DNA of 64,000 bases from Sva-07 sp963728195 (GCA_963728195.1 CAVSIX010000018.1:22820-86819), one strand, 5' to 3'; counted from the first letter of the stretch, positions 43,181 to 54,147 are shown. The notes: generated by a model from the sequence alone, not told the origin. Translations and numbers: made by a program.

Positions 43181-44470
43181 TCAGTTTGCGTAGCGCTGGA
43201 GGACCGGGCGGGCGGCGCCGACGGTGTAGAGGCTCCCGGTGACCAGGACGGCGTCGTCGCCGTCGGCGAACTCCATCGCGCGCTGGCACGCTGCCTCGAC
43301 GGAGTCGAAGACGTACACATCGTCGCAGCCGAGCCGGCGCGCGGCGTCGGCGACGGCGGTCGCCGGGATCCCTCGGAGCGACGGCGCCGTGCACGCGAAC
43401 ACGATGTCGAACTCGTCGGCTCGCAGTGCGGCGAGCATCTCTTCGGGATCGCGCAACGTGCCGACGACGAGGATCCGGCGACCTTCGGGGTCGAAGTCGT
43501 CGAAGAACACCTGTGCGCAGGTGTCTGCTCCCGGCGGGTTGTGTGCACCGTCGACGATCGTCAAGGGCTGACGGCCGAGCACTTCGAAGCGCCCGGGCAT
43601 CACGGTCTCCGCAAAGCCCTCGAGCACGACCTCCTCGGCCAGCGGTGCAGCGAAGAACGTCTCGACCGCCACGAGCGCCAGGGCCGCATTCGCGCCCTGG
43701 TGGGCGCCGTGGAGCGGTACGTACACGTCGGTGTAGATCGTGGTCGGCGTGCGGATGTCGACGAGCCGCCCACCGACGGCGAGGCGGTTGCCGACGATCT
43801 CGAAGTCGTCATCGACCACGAGCAAGGTGGCGCCTCCGGCATCGCGGAAGATCGAGACCAGCTCGGGCGTCGGCTCGCCGACCACGGTCGCCGAGTGCGG
43901 CTTGATGATGCCCGCCTTCTCGCGCGCGATGTGTTCGAGCGTGGGCCCGGCGAACTCGGTGTGGTCCATCCCGATGTTGGTCACCACGGCGACCGTCGCA
44001 TCGACGACGTTGGTGGCGTCCCATCGGCCGAGCAGGCCGACCTCGATCACCATCACGTCGACGGCGACGTCGGCGAACCAGCGGAAGGCGGCAGCGGTGA
44101 CGATCTCGAAGTAGCCCGGCCGGCGACCGACGATGCCTTCCAGATCGGCGATCGCGGCGATCTGCTCGGCCAGGTCCTCGTCGCTGATCGGTTCCAGGTT
44201 GCGGCTGATCCGCTCGTTGACGCGTTCGAGGTGTGGGCTGGTGTACGTGCCGACCGTGAGGCCGCTCGCAACGAGCAGGCGGGAGATCATCTGCGCCGTC
44301 GAGCCCTTGCCATTCGTGCCGGTCAGGTGGATCACCGGGGCGGCGTGCTGCGGATCACCCATCGCCGCACAGAGTGCGGCGATCGTGTCGGTGGACGGCG
44401 AGGTGATGCGGCCGGTCTTCTCGTAGGTCGCGTGCTCGTCGAGATAGGCAAGCGCCTCGTCGTAGGTCAT
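43181..44470 (-). CDS. folC: Bifunctional folylpolyglutamate/dihydrofolate synthase
   Basis: 429 residues. P-loop in LTGTNGKGSTAQMISRLL, then TSPHLERVNERI and the Mur-ligase-like central and C-terminal domains (ATNVVDATVAVVTNIGMDHTE, LTIVDGAHNPPGA). It adds glutamates to folates. It lies downstream of clpX (35 bases). TAACCT nine bases before the ATG may be its own -10 box. Confidence 0.95.
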   Translation of the reverse strand: MTYDEALAYLDEHATYEKTGRITSPSTDTIAALCAAMGDPQHAAPVIHLTGTNGKGSTAQMISRLLVASGLTVGTYTSPHLERVNERISRNLEPISDEDLAEQIAAIADLEGIVGRRPGYFEIVTAAAFRWFADVAVDVMVIEVGLLGRWDATNVVDATVAVVTNIGMDHTEFAGPTLEHIAREKAGIIKPHSATVVGEPTPELVSIFRDAGGATLLVVDDDFEIVGNRLAVGGRLVDIRTPTTIYTDVYVPLHGAHQGANAALALVAVETFFAAPLAEEVVLEGFAETVMPGRFEVLGRQPLTIVDGAHNPPGADTCAQVFFDDFDPEGRRILVVGTLRDPEEMLAALRADEFDIVFACTAPSLRGIPATAVADAARRLGCDDVYVFDSVEAACQRAMEFADGDDAVLVTGSLYTVGAARPVLQRYAN

Positions 44471-44505
44471 CGGTCGCTCAGGTTACGGCCGGAGGACCGC
44501 GACGC

Positions 44506-45783
<1,278 letters not shown>

Positions 45784-45898
45784 TTGTCGGTACCCCTTCG
45801 AGTCGTTCCTGCGCCCTGTGTTCCCCGGACCGCCCTCGCTGAGTCAGCCCATCGGAGCCCGACAGTCTGGCGCATCCACGTGCACGAACAGTGGACCC

Positions 45899-45914
45899 GC
45901 CCGACGAATCGGGC
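45899..45914 (-). terminator. Hairpin in the clpP-clpX space
   Basis: GCCCGA-CGAA-TCGGGC, a 6-bp stem capped by a stable tetraloop, begins 15 bases after the clpP stop. It may terminate or attenuate transcription between clpP and clpX (145-base space). No U-run follows. Confidence 0.4.
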
Positions 45915-45928
45915 AGACCCCCACCCGA

Positions 45929-46561
45929 TCAGCGGATCGGACCGGTGCGGTCCACCGCCTCGCGAGAGGAGATCACCCTGTCGATGATGCCATATTCCAG
46001 CGCCTCGTCCGCTTCCATGACGAAGTCGCGGTCGGTGTCGGCGTGAATCCGCTCGATCGGCTGACCGGTGTGGAACGAGAGGATGCCGTCGAGCAGTTCA
46101 CGCATCCGCATGATCTCCTTGGCGGCGAGTTCGAGATCGGTCACCTGGCCGTAGCCGACCTGGCCGCTCGGCTGGTGCAACAGCACCCGGCTGTGCGGCA
46201 ACGCGAGCCGCTTGCCCTTCGTGCCGGCAGCGAGCAGGACCGCGGCCGCCGATGCGGCCTGGCCCAGGCAGATCGTGGCGATGTCGTTCTTGATGAACTG
46301 CATCGTGTCGTAGATCGCGAACAGCGCCGTGATGTCGCCGCCGGGGCTGTTGATGTAGATGTTGATGTCCTTGTCGGGGTTCTCCGACTCGAGGTGGATT
46401 AGCTGCGCACACAGCAGGCTGGCGATCTGGTCGTCGACCGGGGTCTGCAGGAAGATGATGTTGTCCTTCAACATCCGGCTGTAGAGGTCGTAGGCGCGCT
46501 CGCCGCGACTCGTCTGTTCGACGACGTTCGGAACGAGGTAGTTCACCGCTTCGAGATTCAT
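45929..46561 (-). CDS. clpP: ATP-dependent Clp protease proteolytic subunit ClpP
   Basis: 210 residues. Catalytic triad Ser104 (LGQAASAAAVLL), His129 (RVLLHQPSG) and Asp175 (HADTDRD); oxyanion loop YINSPGGDI. The peptidase barrel of ClpXP. It overlaps the tig stop by four bases (ATGA) and precedes clpX, a classic tig-clpP-clpX order. Many actinobacteria have a second clpP beside it; only one is here. Confidence 0.97.
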   Translation of the reverse strand: MNLEAVNYLVPNVVEQTSRGERAYDLYSRMLKDNIIFLQTPVDDQIASLLCAQLIHLESENPDKDINIYINSPGGDITALFAIYDTMQFIKNDIATICLGQAASAAAVLLAAGTKGKRLALPHSRVLLHQPSGQVGYGQVTDLELAAKEIMRMRELLDGILSFHTGQPIERIHADTDRDFVMEADEALEYGIIDRVISSREAVDRTGPIR

Positions 46562-48057
46562 GACGTCTCCTCTTCGCTGTCGTCTTCGTGGTCGTCGTTT
46601 TCCGGCTGGGTGTCGGGCTGCTCGCCACCGTCCGTGTCTGCGGCGGCGTCGCTGGCCGCCGCATCGGTCGCTGCGATCACCGCTGCAGCTGCGGACTGCA
46701 CGTCGACGTCGGTGTGATCGTGGTCCTGATCGTCGTCGTCGTGGCTGTGGCCGAGGAGTGTGTCGCGATCGATCGGGTTGCCGTCAGGGTCGACGAAGTC
46801 GATGTGGTGCAGCAGCCAGTCGAACGCCTTGGACTTGCGGATCTGCGCGGCCAGTTCGGGCACGGCGTCGTTCTGCTCGTACGCCCGGCGGATGTCCTTG
46901 GCCTTCTGTCCGTACTGCATCGCCATGCGCGCGTACTCGGCGTCGAAGTCGTGTGGCTCCACGTCGATCGACTCGGCCTCGGCGACCGCACGCAATGCCA
47001 GGTCGACCTTGACGGCCTCGACCGAGGATCCGCGCATGGACTCGATGAAGTCGTCGGGGCCCTGACCGGTGGCGGCCAGCCACTGCCCGAGGTCGATGCC
47101 CTGGGACTGGAACTGCTGCACGACGCCCTGCACGCGCTGGTTGAGGTCGGCGTCGACCATCGCCTCGGGCACGTCGTCGACGACGAGTTCGGCGAGGGCG
47201 GCGTTCATCGCCTGGACCACACTCTGGCGGGCCTCGTTGAGTTTCTGGTCCGACTGTGACTCGCGCAGGCTGGCGTTCCACTCCTCGACGGTGTCGAACT
47301 CGCCGATGTTGTCCGACACCCAGTCGTCGGTGAGTTCGGGAACGACCGACACCTGGACGGCGGTGACCTTGACGACGAACTCCGCTGGCTCCTCGAGCCC
47401 CTTCGGTGTCGAGGTGAACGTGACCTCCTCGCCGGCGGAGACGCCCGTCAAATGCTCGTCGAAATCGTCGGTCACCCAGCCCTGGCCGAGCTCGTATCCC
47501 CAGTCGTCGGTGTTGAGACCCGAGAGCTCCTCACCGTCACGGGTTGCCGCGATGTCCATCGTGAGGTAGTCGCCGACCTCGGCCGGGCGGTCGGCGTCGG
47601 CCAGCGTGGCCGTGCGCTTCAGTTCGCTCTGGTGGATGGCGTCGAGGTCATCGTCGGTCACCTCGAGTGCTGGGAGCTCGACTCGCAGCTCGCCGTAACC
47701 CTCGACGGTGATCGTGGGGCGCACCTCGCAGGTGGCGTCGAACTCGACGGGCCCCGACTCGGCGCCGTCGGTGATCTCGACCTCGGGCGTGGCGATCAGG
47801 TCGACCTGGTGCTCGCGGACCGCCTTGGCCAGGTACTGCGGGACCGCATCGCGCAACGCCTGCTCGCGAGCGGCACCCACGCCGATGCGGGCCTCGAGGA
47901 CCTTGCGGGGTGCCTTGCCGGCGCGGAATCCGGGCAGGTTCACCTCTTTGGCGATCAGCTTGAAGGCCCGGTCGATGTCGTGATCGAACTCCGCCTCTTC
48001 GACTTCGACGTACAGCTTGACTTTGTTGCCCTCGAGGGTCTCCACGGAACTCTTCAC
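46558..48057 (-). CDS. tig: Trigger factor
   Basis: 499 residues from GTG at 48057 (KSSVETLEGNKVKLYVEVEEAEFDHD). Ribosome-binding signature GFRAGKAPRKVLEARIG is at about 41-57, then the PPIase domain (VGDYLTMDIAATRDGEEL ... about 150-235) and the helical C domain. The last ~75 residues are an extension rich in H, D, A and E (including GHSHDDDDQDHDHTD) that may bind metal ions. Chaperone at the ribosome exit. TACACT nine bases upstream may be the -10 box. Confidence 0.96.
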   Translation of the reverse strand: MKSSVETLEGNKVKLYVEVEEAEFDHDIDRAFKLIAKEVNLPGFRAGKAPRKVLEARIGVGAAREQALRDAVPQYLAKAVREHQVDLIATPEVEITDGAESGPVEFDATCEVRPTITVEGYGELRVELPALEVTDDDLDAIHQSELKRTATLADADRPAEVGDYLTMDIAATRDGEELSGLNTDDWGYELGQGWVTDDFDEHLTGVSAGEEVTFTSTPKGLEEPAEFVVKVTAVQVSVVPELTDDWVSDNIGEFDTVEEWNASLRESQSDQKLNEARQSVVQAMNAALAELVVDDVPEAMVDADLNQRVQGVVQQFQSQGIDLGQWLAATGQGPDDFIESMRGSSVEAVKVDLALRAVAEAESIDVEPHDFDAEYARMAMQYGQKAKDIRRAYEQNDAVPELAAQIRKSKAFDWLLHHIDFVDPDGNPIDRDTLLGHSHDDDDQDHDHTDVDVQSAAAAVIAATDAAASDAAADTDGGEQPDTQPENDDHEDDSEEETS

Positions 48058-48149
48058 AGATGGGCGAGTGTATCGGTGGGCCTCGGATTCTGAACGAGAG
48101 CAGGGGCCTGCGGCCACGGAGTCGCGCGTTGGGACCTCGACCGGGCAGA

Positions 48150-48425
48150 ATGTCGCCGATGGAGTACTGGAAGCCGCATGCGCTCGCCACGCCGCACCCG
48201 AATCAGATCGACCTGCGGATGAACGACAAGGTCCGCACGATCGTCGAGCTGCACGGCGTGCCGGCCGGCACCGAGGGCAAGGTGATCTTGGCGAACGGCT
48301 TCAACTGGCAGCGCTACCGTGTGCTGTTCGACAACGGTGCAGAGATCGGCGATCTCGACAACCGGCAGATCGAGCCGATCGGCAAGGCGGCCAAACGGCT
48401 CGAGAAGGCCGCCAAGAAGCGGTAG
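48150..48425 (+). CDS. Small basic protein of unknown function with SH3-like repeat
   Basis: 91 residues from ATG at 48150 (a second ATG at 48159 is possible). PNQIDLRMNDKVRTIVELHGVPAGTEGKVILANGFNWQRYRVLFDNGAEIGDLDNRQIEPI follows the strand-turn pattern of KOW/SH3-like barrels, and the end is lysine/arginine-rich (KAAKRLEKAAKKR). I do not recognise the family. It diverges from tig with about 90 bases between and precedes a cell-wall hydrolase gene in the same direction. Confidence 0.7.
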   Translation: MSPMEYWKPHALATPHPNQIDLRMNDKVRTIVELHGVPAGTEGKVILANGFNWQRYRVLFDNGAEIGDLDNRQIEPIGKAAKRLEKAAKKR

Positions 48426-48531
48426 CTCGCTCGGGCACCATTGCGGTTGGGGTCGAGTCTTCGTCTGGATTTCGTCGGGTGATCGTCAAGAACCCGTAAA
48501 GGTCCTCGTTGCACGCGCCGATGGACCTGTC

Positions 48532-49518
48532 ATGAATCGCACCGCACGCATCATCGTGGCCACCGGCGTGGCCCTCACCGTGGTCCTGCCCGGATTCGCC
48601 GGGGTCGCCTCGGCGGCGCCGTCGGGCGGCGCGGGGTCGGCGGCGACCACGTCCGCCGAAACGACGATGACGGTCCGCGACGGCGACAGCCTCGCAGGCA
48701 TCGCCTGGCGATACGGCGTGAAGCTGTCTGCGCTCCTGCGTGCGAACTCGCTGCAACTGACCAGCGTCATCCACCCGGGCGACACGCTGGTGATCCCCGC
48801 CGGCGCAACGATGCCCGCCGGCACCGGATCGTCCCCGGCCCCGTCCGGCAGCTCCGCATCGACGCCGACACCCGTCACCGGCGCCTCCACCGACTACGTC
48901 GTCCGAGCGGGTGACGCACTGGCCGGCATCGCGTGGCGCAACGGCGTCACCCTCGGTGCGCTGGTCAGGGCGAACGGCATCGAAATGACCAGTCTGATCC
49001 TGCCCGGCCAGACGCTGCGGGTTCCGCCGGCCACCCGGCCTGTCCCGACCAGCGCCGCCCCGCGAGCCGCCGCTCCTGCGGCCGCCCCTCCCACCGGCGT
49101 CGCTGCACCACCGAGGCCTGCCGCCACCGACCAGGGCAGCAGCTCGCTCCAGAGAATGTTGTCCTACGCCACCGCCCAGGTCGGCATGCCGTACAAGTTC
49201 TACAGCGCCGGTCCGGAGACGTTCGACTGCTCGGGGCTCGTCGTGGCAGCCTTCCGCCAAGTCGGGATGAACGTGCCTCACCAGAGCCGGGCGCTCGCGC
49301 GGCTCGGCACCGCCGTCGATTGGCGCAACGAGACCATCGCACCCGGTGATCTCGTGTTCACGTCGGCAGTGGGCGACCCGGAACTGATCACGCACGTCGG
49401 GATCGCCCTCGATTCGCGCCGGTGGGTTCAGGCGATCGGGTTCGGCCGCACGGTCAGCATCGGCACGCTCCCGTCAGCCGACCGGATCATGGCAGTCCAG
49501 CGCATCGCGCTGCCCTGA
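48532..49518 (+). CDS. Secreted LysM-NlpC/P60 peptidoglycan hydrolase
   Basis: 328 residues from ATG at 48532. Signal peptide (residues 1-30, ending in ASAAP), two LysM domains (about 43-86 and 118-162; each with a GDSLAGIAWRYGV or GDALAGIAWRNGV opening), a P/A/T-rich linker, then the NlpC/P60 domain with the catalytic Cys in FDCSGLVVAAF and His in ITHVGIALDS. It cuts peptide stems of peptidoglycan and is held by LysM. A 106-base space upstream is without gene. Confidence 0.92.
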   Translation: MNRTARIIVATGVALTVVLPGFAGVASAAPSGGAGSAATTSAETTMTVRDGDSLAGIAWRYGVKLSALLRANSLQLTSVIHPGDTLVIPAGATMPAGTGSSPAPSGSSASTPTPVTGASTDYVVRAGDALAGIAWRNGVTLGALVRANGIEMTSLILPGQTLRVPPATRPVPTSAAPRAAAPAAAPPTGVAAPPRPAATDQGSSSLQRMLSYATAQVGMPYKFYSAGPETFDCSGLVVAAFRQVGMNVPHQSRALARLGTAVDWRNETIAPGDLVFTSAVGDPELITHVGIALDSRRWVQAIGFGRTVSIGTLPSADRIMAVQRIALP

Positions 49519-49808
49519 TCGAGCCCTCGATCAGCCGACGACGTTCGAGGAATCGATCGGACCACGCACCGCTCAGTCGAGTCCGGTGGGCAGCGACGGC
49601 ACCACGAGGGGCGTCACTCTGGCGGTCGACCCGGCCGGAGCTGCGAGGGGCAGGCCCTGCAGGTGGGCATCGATCAGCCCCGCAACCAGTTCCGGCTTGC
49701 TGGAGGTCGGCGAGGAGCGCCCGATTCAGCCTGACGCCCGGCGGGTACCCGCCCATGCGCGGGGCCATCGCGCATCGTCGCACCGAAGTCGCACCAAAGG
49801 AGCAACTC

Positions 49809-50357
49809 ATGACATCTCGACCGCTGATCCATGGGCTCGCCGCAGGGGCGGTGGGCACGGCTGTGCTCAACACACTGACCTATCTCGACATGGTGGTGCG
49901 CGACCGGCCGTCGAGCAACGTGCCTGCACAGACCGCCGAACGAGCCACCGACCTCGTCGGCCTCGAACTCGCGAGCGGCGGGGACGGCGACGGCGGCGAC
50001 GGCGGACCCCGGGGCCAGAACCGCAAGCAGGGCGTCGGCGCACTGATGGGCTACGCCACCGGCTTCGGCGTCGGCATCGCCTACGGCTTCCTGCGACGGC
50101 GAGCACTCGCCGGGGTGCCGCGCTGGCTGGCCGGCGTCGGAATTGCCGCTGCGGCAACAACGGCCACCGTCGCGCCCTACAGCGCACTCGGCGTGTCCGA
50201 CCCGCGCACGTGGCCGGCCAAGAGCTGGGCGGCTGACATCATCCCGCACCTCGGCTACGGCTGGGCGACGGCTGCCACCTTCGATGCACTCAGCGGTTCA
50301 GGTCACCGTTGGAGCGAATCGGCGAAGCGGACACTCACGTCGGTGCGGTCGGGATAG
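49809..50357 (+). CDS. Membrane protein of unknown function
   Basis: 182 residues from ATG at 49809, preceded by a strong AAAGGAG ribosome-binding site. Hydrophobic helices are at about 8-26, 78-98, 105-125 and near 140-165, with a glycine/aspartate-rich loop (GGDGDGGDGGPRG) after the first. Similar four-helix proteins occur in other actinobacteria, but I cannot give a name. The 290 bases before it (49519-49808) contain no recognisable gene or repeat. Confidence 0.72.
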   Translation: MTSRPLIHGLAAGAVGTAVLNTLTYLDMVVRDRPSSNVPAQTAERATDLVGLELASGGDGDGGDGGPRGQNRKQGVGALMGYATGFGVGIAYGFLRRRALAGVPRWLAGVGIAAAATTATVAPYSALGVSDPRTWPAKSWAADIIPHLGYGWATAATFDALSGSGHRWSESAKRTLTSVRSG

Positions 50358-50430
50358 AGGTCCAGTCGGTCCTGGACCGCCTCGGGCTCACCGCGGACGT
50401 GCGCCCGATACTCCCAGGCGATGGCGACCC

Positions 50431-51405
50431 CTACCAGGCGTACGCTTCGGGAGCCGTGCCGCCGGGGCCCGGGAAGATGGCGTCGATCGATGTCAACGTG
50501 TCCGGGTCGAGGGTGATCTCGAGGGAGCGCAGCGAGGCGCCGTCGAGCTGGCCGAGTGTGCGCGGGCCGATGATCGGACAGGTGACGCCGTCTTGGGCGA
50601 GGAGCCACGCCAAGGCCATCGCCGCAGGTTCCTCACCGAAATCGGTACACAGCTGCTCCCACTGCTCGAGCCGAGGGCGCAGCTTGTCGATGCGCTTCAG
50701 CGATTGCGGGGACTGGCGACGAGCACGGTCGGAGTCACCGAGCACGCCGCCGAGCAGACCGCCCGACAGAGGGCTCCACGGGATCACCCCGACGCCGTAC
50801 TCGCGACATGCCGGGAGCACTTCGAGTTCGACGGTCCGCACCAGGAGGTTGTAGTGGCTCTGCTCGCTGACGAGGCCGAAGGTGTTGCGGCGCGCGGCGG
50901 CTTCGTTCGCTCGAGCGATGTGCCACCCGGCGAAGTTGCTGCTGCCGACATAGGTGATCTTGCCCTGCTGGATCAGCATGTCCATTGCCTGCCACACCTC
51001 CTCCCACGGCGCGGTTCGGTCGATGTGGTGCATCTGGTAGAGGTCGATGTGGTCGGTCTGCATCCGCCGAAGGCTGTCCTCACACGCCATCCGTATGTGA
51101 CGCGCCGAGAGCCGACCGTCGTTCGGCCACTCGGACATCGCTCCGAAGAGCTTCGTTGCCAACACGATCTTGTCCCGCCTGCCGCCGCCCTGGGCGAACC
51201 AGCGTCCGATGATCGACTCGGTGGCGCCGGCGCCCTTGTCACCGCCGTACCGGTTCGCTGTGTCGAAGAAGTTGATCCCGAGCTCGACGGCGCGATCCAT
51301 GATCGCGAACGACTCGTCCTCGGGGGTCTGCGGCCCGAAGTTCATGGTGCCGAGACAGAGCTCGCTGACCTGGAGGGCGGTTCGTCCCAGTCGTCGATAG
51401 CGCAT
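50431..51405 (-). CDS. Aldo/keto reductase
   Basis: 324 residues from ATG at 51405 (MRYRRLGRTALQVSELCLGT), with GAGGA as ribosome-binding site. The catalytic tetrad is present: Asp48 and Tyr53 (FFDTANRYGG), Lys85 (ATKLFG) and His126 (LYQMHHID). NADPH-binding end residues PIIGPRTLGQLDG fit the family. Substrate unknown, similar to YghZ/IolS-type reductases. A 261-base space lies upstream before the PhzF gene without a clear gene. Confidence 0.93.
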   Translation of the reverse strand: MRYRRLGRTALQVSELCLGTMNFGPQTPEDESFAIMDRAVELGINFFDTANRYGGDKGAGATESIIGRWFAQGGGRRDKIVLATKLFGAMSEWPNDGRLSARHIRMACEDSLRRMQTDHIDLYQMHHIDRTAPWEEVWQAMDMLIQQGKITYVGSSNFAGWHIARANEAAARRNTFGLVSEQSHYNLLVRTVELEVLPACREYGVGVIPWSPLSGGLLGGVLGDSDRARRQSPQSLKRIDKLRPRLEQWEQLCTDFGEEPAAMALAWLLAQDGVTCPIIGPRTLGQLDGASLRSLEITLDPDTLTSIDAIFPGPGGTAPEAYAW

Positions 51406-51666
51406 CGGCCCATCCTCGCAGACCCAGCGACGGCGGAGTACCTGCAGCACGCAGACGGGCACGAAGGTCAGAGCGTCGAGCGTGCCACCACATTTCGCCG
51501 GGAAGGACGAGCGCACCACTTCGCCGTACCCGAGAGGCAGAACCTGTTCCGATTCAGGGACGTCTTCCACGCTGGCCCGGGCCACCGATGCGATGTCGCC
51601 TGCGATACACGTGGCCAGGCCCACGCGCGCGGCCGGGGCCCCGACAGCGGGCCGCGCTCGTTCGAG

Positions 51667-52506
51667 CTACACGTCGATCGTGCCGTCGATCACCGTGCGC
51701 ACAGCTCCGCCGACCCAGACATGCCCGTCGCCGTCCCGGCTCACGTACACCCGGCCGTCGCGACGCAGCGCGGATCCCTGGCCGGCGACGTACGGCGAGT
51801 CGACGCGACCCGAGCCGATGAGCCACTGACCGAGGGATGCGTTGAGGCTGCCGGTGACCGGGTCCTCGGCGAGCACTCCGTCCTTGGGGAAGAACGCACG
51901 GACCTCGACGTCGGCCGGGGCCTCCGCTGAGGCGACACCGACGAGCCCGACCAGGCCGACCTCGATCGGCAGCCGGCGCGGAGTCGCCGCTCGCACTGCG
52001 TCGGCGGAACGCAGGAGCAGCGCCATCCAGCCCGGACCGTTGTCGACCCACTGCGAGTCCTCGACGTCGGACGGCTCGATGCCCATCGCGTCGATCACGT
52101 CGGCGACAACGTCGGAATCGACCGGACCACTGCGCACCAGCGGCGGCGCCGCGAAGGCCAGTCGATCGTCTTCGCTCCGTATGCGAACGAGGCCGGCACC
52201 GCATTCCTGGACGGTCACGTCGGACCGCTGAGGCACGCCGCCGTTCGAGCGCCACGCCCAACACGTGCCGAGTGTGGGATGCCCGGCGAACGGGAGCTCG
52301 CCGAACGGCGTCCAGATGCGGACTCGGTAGTCGGCGGCCTCCGTCGTCGGTGACAGCACGAAGGTGGTCTCGGAGAGGTTGGTCCAGCGTGCGATCGTGG
52401 CCATCGCCTCGTCGTCGATGCCGTCGGCGTCGAGCACGACGGCGAGTGGATTGCCGAGATACGGCGACTCGCCGAACACGTCGACCTGGAGGAAGCGTCT
52501 CGTCAT
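51667..52506 (-). CDS. PhzF family phenazine biosynthesis-like epimerase/isomerase
   Basis: 279 residues. Begins TRRFLQVDVFGESPYLGNPLAVVLD, with the catalytic glutamate region TNLSETTFV, then FGELPFAGHPTLGTCWA and EDPVTGSLNASLGQWL near the C-terminus, all PhzF marks. The family isomerises small hydroxy/amino acids; the specific substrate is not clear and phenazine synthesis is not implied. CACAAT six bases before the ATG may be a leaderless -10 box. Confidence 0.93.
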   Translation of the reverse strand: MTRRFLQVDVFGESPYLGNPLAVVLDADGIDDEAMATIARWTNLSETTFVLSPTTEAADYRVRIWTPFGELPFAGHPTLGTCWAWRSNGGVPQRSDVTVQECGAGLVRIRSEDDRLAFAAPPLVRSGPVDSDVVADVIDAMGIEPSDVEDSQWVDNGPGWMALLLRSADAVRAATPRRLPIEVGLVGLVGVASAEAPADVEVRAFFPKDGVLAEDPVTGSLNASLGQWLIGSGRVDSPYVAGQGSALRRDGRVYVSRDGDGHVWVGGAVRTVIDGTIDV

Positions 52507-52695
52507 CTCTCGATTGTGGACCGTGGCACTCGCCGACGCAGCGACGATTGCACCCGCGCAGTCACACCGGTCTCCTCGCCGATCGGGATCGCTGTGCGCG
52601 AGCCGGGACGGATTGCGCGATGAGTTCGCGAACGTTGGCCCGTCGATACCTGCAGAGAGCTTGCATCCCGCACCTCCGACCCGAAAGGACGCATC

Positions 52696-53241
52696 GTGAC
52701 CCGATCCGTGACCGCCCACCTCTTCAGCTCCGTCAACGGCGTCAACGAGTCGCCGAACCTCTTCCAGTTCGACGCATTCGGTGAGGCCGAAGGTGCTGCG
52801 ATGGGAGCAGCCCTCGACGGCGTCACCGACGTCATCATCGGTCGCACGCTGTGGACCGAGTGGTCGGCCTACTGGCCGGAGAATCCGGGCGATCCCTTCG
52901 GCGACTTCATCAATCCGGTGCGCAAGCACGTCGCCTCCTCCACACTCGACGGCGACCTCGGCTGGAACAGCGTCGTGATCGAGGGAGATCCGGTCGACTA
53001 CGTCCGCGAGCTGGCCGCATCCGACGGCGGCAAGATCACCGTGGCCGGCGGCATCGAGACCGTCCGCACGCTCTTCCTCGGAGGTGTCGTCGACACGCTG
53101 ACGCTCACGATGCATCCGGCGGTGACCGGCGAGGGGCGTCGCGTGTTCGACGACAGCGTGCCGCTCACCCGGCTCCGACTCGTCGACAGCCAGATCACGC
53201 CGGCAGGCAATGCGATGTTGACGTACGCACTGCGCGGCTGA
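52696..53241 (+). CDS. Dihydrofolate reductase (RibD C-terminal) family protein
   Basis: 181 residues from GTG at 52696, preceded by GAAAGGA. Contains the RibD-C pattern VTAHLFSSVNG, IIGRTLWTEWSAYWP, KHVASSTL and GKITVAGGIETVRTLFLGGVVDTLTLTMHPAVTGEGRRVF. Members are NAD(P)H-dependent reductases of unknown substrates. Divergent from PhzF, with 189 bases between that hold no gene. A second member of the same family is 0.5 kb downstream on the other strand. Confidence 0.9.
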   Translation: MTRSVTAHLFSSVNGVNESPNLFQFDAFGEAEGAAMGAALDGVTDVIIGRTLWTEWSAYWPENPGDPFGDFINPVRKHVASSTLDGDLGWNSVVIEGDPVDYVRELAASDGGKITVAGGIETVRTLFLGGVVDTLTLTMHPAVTGEGRRVFDDSVPLTRLRLVDSQITPAGNAMLTYALRG

Positions 53242-53498
53242 CCGTCGACGAACCATCGCACCGGTGGCTCGCCGGCGTGCGCTGCCGACCAGTTGTCGTC
53301 GGTCAGGTGCTCGACGGTGTAGTGGACGGTGTGCACGACGATGTCGTCGTCGATGTTCCGCTCGAGATCGGCCTTCCAATCCCCGCGGCGAGGTCCAGGC
53401 GATCGTGGGGCACCTTGCTGGCGGAGCGGGCGGACGACGCGTGGCTGACGGTCACGGTGCCAGCGGCCCGTTCGCTGGTCGGCGTTCGGAGATGTGCA

Positions 53499-54062
53499 TC
53501 ATCGGCTCGTAGCCAGTCGTGTCGGTTCGTATCGGGTCGCCACGACGCCGCCGTCGAATTCCAGCCGACCGACCGGCTGCAGTCGGACATGCTCGGACAA
53601 CCCGGCGAACAGGGTCGGACCGTGGCCGGCGATCCTGGGATGCACCACGAATTCGTATTCATCGATCAGCCCCAGCTCGGCGAGTGCCAGTGGGAGCTGC
53701 ACGCCTCCCACCGCCAGTCCTGCGCCCGGCTCCTGCTTGAGCCGACGCACCGACTCGCCGATATCCCCGCTCACCAGCTCGGCGTTCCAGTCCACCTCCT
53801 CCAGGGTGCTCGACACGACGTACTTCTTCGCTGCGGTGATCGTCTGAGCGAACGACTGCATCCATGCCGGTGTCGTTCCCGGCGTAGCGGGTGTCCGCCA
53901 TCCAGACTCCATCAGCTCGTACGTCGCCCGACCGAGGAGCAGTGCGTCGGCCCGCGCGAGATTCTCCTCAGCGTGCCGATGCACGTCCTCGCCGGGAATG
54001 AACGCTCGGTGATCGCAACACCCGTCCAACGTGAGGTTGATCGAGTACCGAAGCGGTCGCAT
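53499..54062 (-). CDS. Dihydrofolate reductase (RibD C-terminal) family protein
   Basis: 187 residues from ATG at 54062. RPLRYSINLTLDGCCDHR, LLLGRATYELM, KKYVVSSTLEEVDWN and GLAVGGVQLPLALAELGLIDEYEFVVHPRIAGHGPTLFAGL match the family. Not a recent copy of its plus-strand neighbour: their sequences differ widely. TACTGT six bases before the ATG suggests leaderless expression; a longer frame upstream has no support. Confidence 0.9.
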   Translation of the reverse strand: MRPLRYSINLTLDGCCDHRAFIPGEDVHRHAEENLARADALLLGRATYELMESGWRTPATPGTTPAWMQSFAQTITAAKKYVVSSTLEEVDWNAELVSGDIGESVRRLKQEPGAGLAVGGVQLPLALAELGLIDEYEFVVHPRIAGHGPTLFAGLSEHVRLQPVGRLEFDGGVVATRYEPTRLATSR

Positions 54063-54068
54063 CACCCC

Positions 54069-54074
54069 ACAGTA
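54069..54074 (-). promoter_or_regulatory. -10 box of the minus-strand DHFR-family gene
   Basis: TACTGT on the minus strand, six bases before the ATG at 54062. Confidence 0.35.
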
Positions 54075-54147
54075 GGGCTGTCGGGCGGGCGCACCCGCAC
54101 GCCGGTCCCGGTGTCGGTGGTCGTGCATCGTCGGCGATGATGGTGGC

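Noticed and set aside
53232..53400. Minus-strand frame reading DWKADLERNIDDD then HTVHYTVEHLTDDNWSA
   Set aside because: Looks partly like real protein, perhaps a gene remnant, but it is short, has no start and runs antisense into the DHFR-family gene; not supported enough to list.
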